Of a stretch of DNA of 24,330 nucleotides, positions 1 to 5,201 are shown piece by piece. Source of the stretch: a virus; IMG/VR virus record IMGVR_UViG_3300018469_000082, positions 1-24,330 of that record; one strand, given 5' to 3'. The position numbers were made by a program, and so were the translations under genes. Each line of letters opens with the position of its first letter. Within the stretch, counting starts at the first letter, position 1. A model generated the notes under the pieces. The model ran no database searches, was not told where the DNA came from, and saw only the letters and a program-made list of their open reading frames with translations.

Positions 1-3
1 CAG

Positions 4-291
4 ATGCTGTTGGACGAGGCGAACAGCCGTGACTGGTGCTCGGAGTACGACGACTTCGTGGACTCAGTGAACGGCCGCACGACGTACCTCGACCTGATCC
101 ACCGAGCCAAGGAGTATACGGCCGACATCAGTGTGCCGATCAAGTTCACGGTGAGTTCTAGTGACGACGAGCACGACATCGCGACCAACATCGCCCGAGC
201 GATGGCGTACTACATGGCCCACAACAACATGGGCGATTGGGCGTTCGAGGTGAACGGCGAGGGCACGTCCGAGAACGTGGACGAGGCCTGA
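4..291 (+). CDS. Hypothetical acidic small protein (possibly 5'-partial)
   Basis: Encodes about 95 residues from an ATG three bases into the window. The true start may lie outside, because the frame is open to the window edge and no ribosome binding site can be seen. The product is acidic, with a Asp/Glu-rich end (ENVDEA) and no cysteine pair, membrane segment or motif that I recognise. The middle (about residues 40-80) alternates hydrophobic and polar residues and looks like a small folded alpha/beta domain. The stop codon lies two bases before a copy of the 15-bp palindrome, and a hairpin follows, so the transcription unit probably ends here. Function unknown. Confidence 0.6.
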   Translation: MLLDEANSRDWCSEYDDFVDSVNGRTTYLDLIHRAKEYTADISVPIKFTVSSSDDEHDIATNIARAMAYYMAHNNMGDWAFEVNGEGTSENVDEA

Positions 292-293
292 GA

Positions 294-308
294 TATCCAA
301 CTTGGATA
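294..308. promoter_or_regulatory. 15-bp palindrome TATCCAACTTGGATA, copy 1 (perfect)
   Basis: A perfect copy of the window's repeated palindrome, two bases after the stop codon ending at 291 and 63 bases before the next start at 372. The left flank TGAGA is shared with the copy in the integrase gene. A GC hairpin follows directly. Probably a protein-binding site (operator-like); no binding protein is proven. Confidence 0.75.
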
Positions 309-316
309 GCGGAGTT

Positions 317-341
317 GCCCCCCGGTGTTGAGCCGGGGGGC
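317..341 (+). terminator. GC-rich hairpin, probable terminator
   Basis: GCCCCCCGG (317-325) pairs with CCGGGGGGC (333-341) around a 7-base loop, a 9-bp all-G/C stem. There is no T run after it, so it may be a weak intrinsic terminator or a processing/stability hairpin. It sits between copy 1 of the palindrome and the gene starting at 372. Confidence 0.5.
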
Positions 342-371
342 TTCGCCGCGCTACAACCAACGGAGAACCCC

Positions 372-1394
372 ATGACACTCACATTCCCCAGGGTGCGTCG
401 CGCCCACGACCTACCGGAGCTACGAGCCTGGCTCGTCCACCAATGGCGAGAGGGCACGACGCTCGCCAGGGTCGTCTCCGACGCACAGTGGATACAACGT
501 GACCTGCCCAGCGCCGAGCTGTGGTGGGTCGAGGAAGAGACGTGCCACCTGTTGGCCGACTCTGCGCCCACGCTCCCCGCCGACCTCACGCTGGACATGC
601 ACGACATGCCAGCGGCGGCGGGCTTCGCCGTGTTCGCCCACGACCTCGCAGGCATCGACTCCGACCCCGAGGAGGCCAACCTCGACGGCATGGTGCGGGT
701 GTCAGCGATCATGTGGGGGCCGGTCCATGTCCCGCTCGGTTCTGGTCGAGAGGTGGTGCCAGCGCTCGGCATCGGCACCTGGTCGCGGTCGGTGCTCGAA
801 GACGGACTGAGTGGGGATGAGCTGCGTCGGGCTGGCCCGACGCTGTTCGCTCTCACCGAAGAGCGTGACCGACACATGATGCGGCCAGACGGCCGAGGCA
901 ACTTCTCGGCCATGCTGCACGGCGACGTGTACTGCTACCTCGGCCGGTCCGACTGGCTGCCCGGCTGCGGACCCGACGAGATCAACGACGGTGACCCGTA
1001 CGCCAAGTCCGAGGTGGCCCAACGCTCGAAGGCCGAGGATCGCCGTCTGTTGGCGTGCTTGTGGCAGCTGGCCAAGACCCCCATCGTCTCGATGGAGGTG
1101 CAGCACCCGCCGAGAGCGGCGGCTCGCCGTGCTCAGCGAGCGGGCTACGACCCAACCGTCCGGGTGCTGACGCTGGGCCGTCGCCAGTACGAGCCGAGCG
1201 CCGAGCCTGTCAAGCACAGCGTGGACTGGCAGCACTCTTGGATTGTGCGACCGCACTGGCGGTGGCAGGCCCACGGCCAGGGGCGCAAGGAGCGCAAGCT
1301 GATCCTGGTCGGGCCGTATCGCAAGGGACCAGCCGACAAGCCGTTGCTCGGAGCAGAGCGGGTGTGGCGCGTCGTGCCACCGAAGGGAGGCTGA
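372..1394 (+). CDS. Conserved hypothetical phage protein with VRPHWRWQ / KGP motif
   Basis: Encodes 340 residues. The ATG at 372 is chosen because GGAG (362-365) lies a suitable distance upstream and the palindrome and hairpin occupy the sequence before it. The distinctive part is the C-terminal quarter: WQHSWIVRPHWRWQ followed by a basic stretch (GQGRKERK) and YRKGPADKPLL. From memory, such a Trp/His/Arg-rich tail followed by a KGP(E/A)DKPLL signature recurs in uncharacterised proteins of actinobacterial phages and mobile elements; I cannot name a function. There is no signal peptide or membrane segment. The first about 200 residues are acidic and contain many Trp. The basic, aromatic C-terminus suggests nucleic-acid contact, which is inference only. 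Confidence 0.75.
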   Translation: MTLTFPRVRRAHDLPELRAWLVHQWREGTTLARVVSDAQWIQRDLPSAELWWVEEETCHLLADSAPTLPADLTLDMHDMPAAAGFAVFAHDLAGIDSDPEEANLDGMVRVSAIMWGPVHVPLGSGREVVPALGIGTWSRSVLEDGLSGDELRRAGPTLFALTEERDRHMMRPDGRGNFSAMLHGDVYCYLGRSDWLPGCGPDEINDGDPYAKSEVAQRSKAEDRRLLACLWQLAKTPIVSMEVQHPPRAAARRAQRAGYDPTVRVLTLGRRQYEPSAEPVKHSVDWQHSWIVRPHWRWQAHGQGRKERKLILVGPYRKGPADKPLLGAERVWRVVPPKGG

Positions 1395-1434
1395 CATCCA
1401 TCGCTGCCGAAGTCTGCGACTTCGGAGTTGGATA
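1395..1434. promoter_or_regulatory. Split palindrome variant with an internal hairpin
   Basis: CATCCA (1395-1400) and AGTTGGATA (1426-1434) resemble the two halves of the 15-bp palindrome. Between them is a perfect 8-bp hairpin: CCGAAGTC (1408-1415), loop TGC, GACTTCGG (1419-1426). The site starts at the stop codon of the 340-aa gene. It may be a terminator whose stem is extended by the half-sites, or a palindrome copy interrupted by an insertion. Confidence 0.5.
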
Positions 1435-1458
1435 CGCGCGCGGCCTTGACATGACGAG

Positions 1459-1467
1459 TTACAGTCC
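1459..1467 (+). promoter_or_regulatory. Promoter-like TTACAGTCC motif
   Basis: TACAGT (1460-1465) fits the TAnnnT pattern of an actinobacterial -10 box. The nine bases TTACAGTCC recur at 4786-4794. In both places the box ends 53-55 bases before a start codon with a good ribosome binding site. A TTGACA at 1446-1451 is too close (8 bases) to act as its -35. It lies just after the hairpin that probably ends the previous unit. Confidence 0.4.
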
Positions 1468-1517
1468 TCCCTGCAGCGACCCGTTGGGGGTAACGCGAGA
1501 CAGGAGGATATGTATCC

Positions 1518-1868
1518 GTGGCACGTCAGAAGTCACTCGTCCGTCCAGTCAAGAACCCGGAAATCTTCGCTCAGTGCCGATCACTCGGCCACGAGTGGAG
1601 ACACCGGGGACCAGTCACAGAAGACCATGAGGAAGTCAGGCGTCCACACGGGATCGTGTGGGGCACCGTGGGTCTGCGGAGCCAATGCGCCGACTGCAAG
1701 ACAGACCGGATCAAGTGGATCACTCGCTCAGGCGAGGTCATCACCCGGTACACCTACCCGGACGGGTACTCGCTGCATGGCGACGACCGTCTCTCATCAC
1801 AGCAGTGGCGCTCGCAGTTCGTCACTCGTCTCTTCGAGTCGAGCCTGGCACCTGCGGCTACTGCCTGA
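1518..1868 (+). CDS. Small Cys-containing actinophage-type protein (GHxW...CxxC)
   Basis: Encodes 116 residues from a GTG preceded by AGGAGG (1502-1507). A possible ATG at 1510 opens a different, arginine/serine-rich frame that looks non-coding. The sequence begins with a basic segment, then CRSLGHEW (about residues 20-27), a CADC pair near residue 58, and a GEVI-RYTYPDGY segment. I recognise this arrangement from short hypothetical proteins common in actinobacteriophages: Cys/His near the start, CxxC in the middle, then a YPxGY segment. The Cys/His residues could form a zinc site, so a small nucleic-acid-binding role is plausible but unproven. It is the first gene after the TTACAGTCC motif, and the next gene begins 15 bases downstream. 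Confidence 0.75.
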   Translation: MARQKSLVRPVKNPEIFAQCRSLGHEWRHRGPVTEDHEEVRRPHGIVWGTVGLRSQCADCKTDRIKWITRSGEVITRYTYPDGYSLHGDDRLSSQQWRSQFVTRLFESSLAPAATA

Positions 1869-1882
1869 ACCAAGGACAACCA

Positions 1883-2539
1883 ATGAAGCAGATCATCGCC
1901 CTCCTGGCGAATGGAACAGTGAAGTACGCCATCTACGACGACGGCTCCGAAGAGCTGACGCAGTTCGCGGAGGTGCTCGCCCCGAGCACCTTCGGTCTGG
2001 AAGAGGCAGCCACCCTCGGCATCAACCTGGCGACAGTCGTCGGGCTGCACAAGGCCAAGCCGCTGATGAAAGCACCCGAGACAGCGCCCAGGGTCAACGA
2101 GCCACCCGCCTTGCCATCGGCTGGGCCAGGCAAGGGCCGGGGCCGACCGACGAACGCGGCGCTGCGAGCTGACGGCAGGCCCCGCCAGCGGGCATTTCCG
2201 GCACCGAAGTACAGCGGGGGTTACATCCCGGCCGACATGGTGATCGGCATCATCAACGAGCATCCCGAGGGCATCACCATTCCCGAGATCGGGGAGATCA
2301 TCCATCAACGCACGGGTGAGGGGTACGAGTGGAGTCGGATCTCTACGAACAACCGACTCACAGTGATGCGGGCGAAGTCCAAGAGCCAGGGCATCCCGAT
2401 GCCAGTCCGCGAGGAACGCAAGCTCGTCCCGGCCACCGGGACCGTTGCCCCCTTGCTCTTCCCACTGCAGCAGGAACGCCACGCCCCCCTGGTCACAGGA
2501 CCCATGCAGGGCGAGCTACAATCCCCGGAGCAGGCATGA
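1883..2539 (+). CDS. Putative DNA-binding protein: AT-hook-like linker plus winged helix
   Basis: Encodes 218 residues; ATG at 1883 with AAGGA at 1872-1876. Three parts can be seen. Residues 1-55 form a small N-terminal domain. Residues 80-105 are a Pro/Gly/Arg-rich linker with two AT-hook-like cores, GRGRP (about 85-89) and DGRPR. Residues 112-175 form a helical segment (IPADMVIGIINEHPEGITIPEIGEI) of the kind seen in winged-helix domains, followed by a basic stretch. This suggests a DNA-binding regulator or silencer-like protein, by sequence pattern only. The last codons overlap the following 20-aa membrane peptide gene as ATGA, so the two are probably translated together. I cannot assign it to a named family. 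Confidence 0.7.
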   Translation: MKQIIALLANGTVKYAIYDDGSEELTQFAEVLAPSTFGLEEAATLGINLATVVGLHKAKPLMKAPETAPRVNEPPALPSAGPGKGRGRPTNAALRADGRPRQRAFPAPKYSGGYIPADMVIGIINEHPEGITIPEIGEIIHQRTGEGYEWSRISTNNRLTVMRAKSKSQGIPMPVREERKLVPATGTVAPLLFPLQQERHAPLVTGPMQGELQSPEQA

Positions 2540-2598
2540 GCGTCGGCCTGGCCGTGCTCATCGGATGGATTGTCATCGGCCTCATCGTCGGTGGCTAG
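2536..2598 (+). CDS. 20-aa single-pass membrane peptide
   Basis: A very short gene whose ATG overlaps the upstream stop (ATGA, 2536-2539) and has GGAG at 2526-2529, six bases before the start. After MSVG the peptide is one uninterrupted hydrophobic segment with a single Trp, ending in GG; it is long enough to cross a membrane once. The coupling and ribosome binding site support real translation. It could be a holin-like, superinfection-related or regulatory micropeptide; nothing seen distinguishes these. A GC hairpin (2608-2625) follows at once. Confidence 0.55.
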   Translation: MSVGLAVLIGWIVIGLIVGG

Positions 2599-2607
2599 GA
2601 GCAGTGT

Positions 2608-2625
2608 CTGCGCCGTAGGGCGCAG
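2608..2625 (+). terminator. Hairpin between the membrane peptide and the next gene
   Basis: CTGCGCC (2608-2614), loop GTAG, GGCGCAG (2619-2625): a perfect 7-bp stem. There is no T run, and it lies just before the ribosome binding site of the next gene, so it may be an attenuator or stability element rather than a full terminator. Confidence 0.4.
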
Positions 2626-2640
2626 CGGAAGGAAGGAGTG

Positions 2641-2850
2641 ATGGAACATCGACTGGTCATGCGGACCGAGGTCCTCGACCAGACCAGCAAGGCAGTGATG
2701 CAAGCGTTCACTGCGACGAAGGCGAGGTACAAGCGGCTGGGAGCCGGGAGCAAAGCAGCCCGGAACGCATCCGAAGAACTGAACCTGCTCGCAGAAGCCA
2801 TGCAAGACCTGACCAAAGCCCAGCTCGAAGAGGTTTGGGCCGAGACATGA
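2641..2850 (+). CDS. Small helical hypothetical protein
   Basis: Encodes 69 residues (MEHRLVMRTEVLDQ...). ATG at 2641 is preferred; a GTG at 2638 in the same frame would add one residue but lies inside the AAGGAAGGAG ribosome binding region (2629-2638). The protein is predicted almost wholly alpha-helical, with Ala/Leu/Lys/Glu heptad-like spacing over about residues 10-65, so a short coiled coil or helical bundle is likely. Its stop overlaps the next start as ATGA, indicating translational coupling. Function unknown. Confidence 0.65.
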   Translation: MEHRLVMRTEVLDQTSKAVMQAFTATKARYKRLGAGSKAARNASEELNLLAEAMQDLTKAQLEEVWAET

Positions 2851-3074
2851 GCATGAAGACCGCCCGACTACCCAACGGAAGGACCATCGGCAGCGGAGCC
2901 AGCTTTGTGGCGAAGCAGGGCCGACACTTCCAGCGGCTGGTCCTGCGGACAGCCGGTGTCACCCGCCAGGGGGAGACATGGCTGGCCGCGGAAGACGACC
3001 ACGGGCGGATGCACTACTGCATGGCACGCGACGTGACATGCGTCCACATGGAAGGAGATACCAGTGAGCAGTGA
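2847..3074 (+). CDS. Small hypothetical protein
   Basis: Encodes 75 residues from an ATG that overlaps the upstream stop (ATGA at 2847-2850); a second ATG at 2853 is an alternative. The pattern RLPNGRTIGSGASF, then LVLRTAG, WLAAEDDHGRMHYC, suggests short beta strands, perhaps a small barrel-like fold. It has two cysteines (near residues 58 and 65) and no membrane segment. The last 11 bases overlap the start of the downstream HTH gene, so it belongs to the same tightly packed unit leading to the attachment site. Function unknown. Confidence 0.6.
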   Translation: MSMKTARLPNGRTIGSGASFVAKQGRHFQRLVLRTAGVTRQGETWLAAEDDHGRMHYCMARDVTCVHMEGDTSEQ

Positions 3075-3333
3075 CCTCCGGGCGGCGGTCGCTCCCGTAC
3101 TCGGCTGGTTGGAGGGGCTACCCCCCGAACAGCGAGCGAAGACCGCGCATGAGATGTGGGGGCAGCTCATCGAGATACAAGCCCAACTCGCCCGGGTGCG
3201 CCGATCAGGCGTCCGGGAGATGCGGGTCGATCACACCCTCGGGCAAATCGGGGAACTACTCGGGATCAGCATCACGAGGGTCAAGCAGATCGAGGCAGGA
3301 ATGGACAGAAAGGAGGTCACCAACAGCGGATAG
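3064..3333 (+). CDS. HTH DNA-binding protein next to attP (possible excisionase/regulator)
   Basis: Encodes 89 residues; GTG at 3064 with AAGGAG at 3051-3056. Residues 57-78 (HTLGQIGELLGISITRVKQIEAG) form a clear helix-turn-helix of the sigma-region-4/Xre-like type (hTLxxIGxxLGISxxRVxQIE). Residues 1-50 are helical and may mediate dimerisation. The gene ends inside the first arm-like repeat of the attachment site: its TAG stop is part of GATAGAACCG. It therefore abuts the integrase attachment region, the usual place for a recombination directionality factor or a lysogeny regulator. That role is inferred from position; the HTH call is from sequence. Confidence 0.7.
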   Translation: MSSDLRAAVAPVLGWLEGLPPEQRAKTAHEMWGQLIEIQAQLARVRRSGVREMRVDHTLGQIGELLGISITRVKQIEAGMDRKEVTNSG

Positions 3334-3392
3334 AACCGGAACCGGCTCCGAATAGAACCGGTCCCGGCCCAGCTCACGGCGGAATAGAACCG
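3329..3392 (+). repeat. Arm-type direct repeats 1-3, (G)AATAGAACCG
   Basis: Copies at 3329-3338 (GATAGAACCG, one base shorter), 3350-3360 and 3382-3392 (both GAATAGAACCG). The first contains the stop codon of the HTH gene, and the third ends at the tmRNA-like core. Probable integrase (or excisionase) arm-binding sites. Confidence 0.65.
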
Positions 3393-3430
3393 TGGAGCTG
3401 AGGGGAATTGAACCCCTGATCCATTCGGAT
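3392..3430 (-). other. 3'-end tmRNA (ssrA) fragment: attP core
   Basis: On the minus strand the sequence reads GGATC, then a T arm AGGGG-TTCAATT-CCCCT (3417-3401), then CAGCTCCAC (3400-3392). The acceptor strand CAGCTCCA is typical of tmRNA 3' ends, and the GGATC before the T arm resembles the P2 strand seen there (GGAC in E. coli). No anticodon loop fits upstream and there is no room for a whole gene, so this is a fragment, not a functional RNA. Phages that integrate into ssrA carry such a 3' fragment so that the gene is rebuilt after integration. Confidence 0.75.
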
Positions 3431-3455
3431 TCCCCAGCTCTTCGAGCAGGGGGAC

Positions 3456-3498
3456 GAATAGAACCGAACGAACCCTCGTTCGACAGGGAATAGAACCG
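3456..3498 (+). repeat. Arm-type direct repeats 4-5, GAATAGAACCG
   Basis: Exact copies at 3456-3466 and 3488-3498, spaced 32 bp like copies 2 and 3 on the other side of the core. Between them lies a 7-bp inverted repeat CGAACGA/TCGTTCG (3465-3471 and 3476-3482), which may be another binding site. Confidence 0.65.
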
Positions 3499-3502
3499 AA
3501 GT

Positions 3503-3523
3503 GCCGCACCCGGAGGGTGTGGC
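3503..3523 (+). other. Hairpin upstream of the integrase start
   Basis: GCCGCACCC (3503-3511), loop GGA, GGGTGTGGC (3515-3523): nine pairs including one G-U in RNA. It lies 23 bases before the integrase GTG and could influence its translation or be part of the attP arm. No function is shown. Confidence 0.4.
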
Positions 3524-3546
3524 GAACGAAGGAATGTGAGTGAGCA

Positions 3547-4593
3547 GTGAGAGATATTCAACTTGGATATGAGTTGGTCGAGAGGTTTCTCGATCATCGG
3601 ATGAACGTCGAAGAGAACAGTCCGACAACGATTGCGTCGTACCGCAGGACGTTGTTCAAGCTGTCGAACTGGTTGGACGGGGCCAACCTGACTGACATCA
3701 CCTACAACGACCTGGACGATTTCGTGAATCGCCCGGTGCGAGCGGGTGATGGGACGACGGCCACAAAGCGTCCGGCAAGCAACACGTCCCGTCGCCAGCT
3801 GATGACGATCAAGGCGTTCTGGCGTTGGCTGATCGACGTGGAAGAGATTCCGGTGTCGAAGGACTCGAAGCGCATCCGCCGCAAGAAGGCACAGATTCCT
3901 GATGGGGTTCCGACCCCGGTGGATGACGCGACGTGGAACCTGGTGTGGGATTCGGACTTGGACCCGGATGACCGCATCTGGTTGGGTATGGCCTACTTCT
4001 GTGGGTTCCGCCGCTTCGAGCTGTTGTGGATCGCCCCGGAAGAGGTGCTGGTCGATGAGCGTGTGTTCGACTTCTTGCGGAAGGGGAAGCGGACGAGCGC
4101 ACGCAAGCGTCATCGTCTCCCGTACGGCGAGATCATCGAGGAACATCTGCGGCCCCGGATGCACACGATTGGGATGCACCGGATTGACGAGTGGTTGGAG
4201 CTGGTCGAGTGGCTGGCTACGTCGCGCCGTGGCGAGAAGTTCCTGTCGCCGTTGACGGTGGGCGAAGAGGTGGCCTTGGACCGGAACACGACGGTGTGGA
4301 TGCCGGTGGAGCGGGACAACGGACGGATCAACCGTCGCCTCGAACAGCTGTTGGTCGGGGTCGGGTTGGAGCGCAACGCGTTCCGGCCGCACGATCTGCG
4401 GGATTCGGCGGCGACCAACCTGTACCGAGCGGGCACCGATCTGCTGCGGATGGCGTGGCTGATGAACCACGACAAGCTGGACACGACTCGGGGCTACGCC
4501 CAGGTGTCAGCGGTGTACGAGGCCGAGCGCAGCCGCAACCTGCACGGCAAGCAAGGCGACGAGTGGGCCAAGCAAGGAGACGACAGCCGGTAG
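3547..4593 (+). CDS. int: Tyrosine integrase (site-specific recombinase)
   Basis: Encodes 348 residues. It would catalyse attP/attB strand exchange through a covalent 3'-phosphotyrosine. Catalytic residues visible: R155 in GFRRFEL, H282 and R285 in HDLR, H308 in MNHDKLDTT, and nucleophile Y317 in RGYAQ. Residues about 10-90 form the SAM-like core-binding domain (ENSPTTIASYRRTLFKLSNWL). A separate N-terminal arm-binding domain is not obvious, although the repeats next door look like arm sites. GTG at 3547 is the only start that keeps the whole core-binding domain; AAGGA at 3529-3533 is rather distant. Codons 3-8 (DIQLGY) are encoded by a copy of the palindrome, so a protein bound there would sit on the start of the gene. 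It lies immediately beside attP, as usual for phage integrases. Confidence 0.95.
   Translation: MRDIQLGYELVERFLDHRMNVEENSPTTIASYRRTLFKLSNWLDGANLTDITYNDLDDFVNRPVRAGDGTTATKRPASNTSRRQLMTIKAFWRWLIDVEEIPVSKDSKRIRRKKAQIPDGVPTPVDDATWNLVWDSDLDPDDRIWLGMAYFCGFRRFELLWIAPEEVLVDERVFDFLRKGKRTSARKRHRLPYGEIIEEHLRPRMHTIGMHRIDEWLELVEWLATSRRGEKFLSPLTVGEEVALDRNTTVWMPVERDNGRINRRLEQLLVGVGLERNAFRPHDLRDSAATNLYRAGTDLLRMAWLMNHDKLDTTRGYAQVSAVYEAERSRNLHGKQGDEWAKQGDDSR
3555..3569. promoter_or_regulatory. 15-bp palindrome copy 2 (TATTCAACTTGGATA), inside the integrase start
   Basis: One mismatch (C to T at position 4) from the perfect palindrome. It begins eight bases after the first base of the integrase GTG codon and shares the TGAGA left flank of copy 1. 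The mismatch may be tolerated because the site is also coding. Binding here could block transcription or translation initiation of the integrase. Confidence 0.7.
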
Positions 4594-4610
4594 TAGGCTT
4601 GCCATGTTGG

Positions 4611-4646
4611 GGTCAGTGAGTTCCTCCTAGCCGTGGCGCACTGACC
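4611..4646 (+). other. Inverted repeat after the integrase gene
   Basis: GGTCAGTG (4611-4618) and CACTGACC (4639-4646) are perfect 8-bp inverted repeats with a 20-base spacer. They lie 17 bases past the integrase stop and just before a strong GC hairpin. This may be a tandem terminator arm, an RNA processing site or a protein-binding site. Confidence 0.4.
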
Positions 4647-4663
4647 TCCGCAGCGAGAACGGG

Positions 4664-4691
4664 ACCCCCGGGGCTTCGGCCCCGGGGGTTT
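4664..4691 (+). terminator. Strong intrinsic-type terminator after the integrase gene
   Basis: ACCCCCGGGGC (4664-4674), a TTCG tetraloop, then GCCCCGGGGGT (4679-4689): a perfect 11-bp stem with an extra-stable loop, followed by TT and mixed bases. This is the best terminator in the window and separates the integrase from the downstream HTH gene, which has its own promoter-like motif. Confidence 0.75.
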
Positions 4692-4785
4692 CGTCGCGTC
4701 CAGGCCCAAGTTTCCGCAGGCCCTCTCCCTTGCAGGGCACCCTACACGTTCACCTCCAACACTCGCACGTTTGTAGTTGCGATGA

Positions 4786-4794
4786 TTACAGTCC
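4786..4794 (+). promoter_or_regulatory. Promoter-like TTACAGTCC motif (second copy)
   Basis: Identical to the nine bases at 1459-1467. TACAGT (4787-4792) ends 55 bases before the GTG at 4847, against 53 bases for the other copy and its gene. It follows the strong terminator, where a new promoter is needed. No good -35 box at 17 bases is visible. Confidence 0.45.
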
Positions 4795-4846
4795 GGGTGC
4801 TGGTGGTACGTAGGGGCCACCTCGCAGACCGATGACAGGAGATCGC

Positions 4847-5164
4847 GTGGCTAGGACGCTGACCGCTTCTGAGCGTGAGGACGCCATCGTTGCGGCGTAC
4901 CTCGCAGGGGAGACCATCAACAGCATCAAGAAGGGCTACAACGTTGGCTCGACGGTGCTCTACGACATCCTGCGCCGATCCGGCAAGGTCCCGTTGCGTT
5001 CTCAGCGCAGGTCGGGGGGCGACGACCGGACCGACGCGATGATCGCCGGGCTGCACGACCTCGTGGAGTACCAGGCGAAGCAGCTCGTCGCGTTGCGGCG
5101 CGAGCTGGACGCCGAGCGTCGAGCCAGGCGCAACCGCAACGGCGACCGCCGACGCGCCGTGTAG
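4847..5164 (+). CDS. Small HTH regulator (candidate repressor)
   Basis: Encodes 105 residues (MARTLTASEREDAIVAAYLAG...). GTG at 4847 is preferred because AGGAGA (4837-4842) lies four bases upstream; an ATG at 4832 in frame would add five residues but has no binding site. Residues about 19-44 form a resolvase/transposase-type helix-turn-helix (AGETINSIKKGYNVGSTVLYDIL). Residues 63-92 are a helical, probably dimerising, segment, and the end is strongly basic (RRARRNRNGDRRR). It has its own promoter-like motif and terminator-bounded unit next to the integrase, the usual position of a phage immunity or integration regulator. It is a candidate to bind the dispersed palindrome; that link is inference. 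Confidence 0.75.
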   Translation: MARTLTASEREDAIVAAYLAGETINSIKKGYNVGSTVLYDILRRSGKVPLRSQRRSGGDDRTDAMIAGLHDLVEYQAKQLVALRRELDAERRARRNRNGDRRRAV

Positions 5165-5166
5165 GC

Positions 5167-5185
5167 CCATCGCTGAGGGCGATGG
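5167..5185 (+). terminator. Hairpin after the HTH gene
   Basis: CCATCGC (5167-5173), loop TGAGG, GCGATGG (5179-5185): a perfect 7-bp stem three bases after the TAG stop at 5162-5164, immediately before palindrome copy 3. Terminator-like position but no T run. Confidence 0.45.
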
Positions 5186-5186
5186 C

Positions 5187-5201
5187 GATCCAACTTGGAT
5201 A
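5187..5201. promoter_or_regulatory. 15-bp palindrome copy 3 (GATCCAACTTGGATA)
   Basis: One mismatch at the outermost base. The right half is reused in a second inverted repeat TTGGA-TAAT-TCCAA (5195-5208), and the sequence GATAAT (5199-5204) resembles a -10 box. The stretch 5195-5219 is unusually AT-rich for this window. It may be an operator overlapping a promoter for the downstream replication block. Confidence 0.65.

Larger units (their letters stand above)
3329..3498. other. attP: Phage attachment site region (attP) with tmRNA-like core and arm repeats
   Basis: This 170-bp region between the HTH gene and the integrase gene contains a core resembling the 3' end of a tmRNA gene (3392-about 3430, minus strand). 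Five same-direction copies of (G)AATAGAACCG flank it. The repeats start at 3329, 3350, 3382, 3456 and 3488. The pairs 3350/3382 and 3456/3488 both have a 32-bp period and lie on opposite sides of the core. This is the architecture of a lambda-type attP: a central crossover core plus arm-type integrase sites on both sides. The crossover point and exact core length cannot be set without the host attB. Confidence 0.75.

Noticed and set aside
237-371. An upstream extension of the 340-aa gene to position 237
   Set aside because: It would run through a palindrome and a hairpin and overlap the previous gene; the ATG at 372 has a ribosome binding site.
158-913. A 251-codon minus-strand frame over the first genes
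   Set aside because: Arg/Ser-rich sequence without recognisable motif; the plus-strand genes explain the region.
1446-1451. TTGACA as a consensus -35 box
   Set aside because: No -10-like hexamer lies 16-18 bases downstream; the nearest TAnnnT is only eight bases away.
1510-2172. A 220-codon frame from ATG 1510
   Set aside because: The GTG frame at 1518 has Cys/His motifs and is followed by a good gene; the ATG frame is low-complexity Arg/Ser-rich and runs into the next gene.
3392-3480. A complete tRNA or tmRNA gene on the minus strand
   Set aside because: Only a T arm and acceptor strand are present. No anticodon loop fits, and a full tmRNA would extend into the integrase gene. It is best explained as the attP core.
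3340-3500. The GAATAGAACCG repeats as a CRISPR array
   Set aside because: Repeats are only 11 bp and irregularly spaced, with a tmRNA-like core between them; arm-type integrase sites explain them better.
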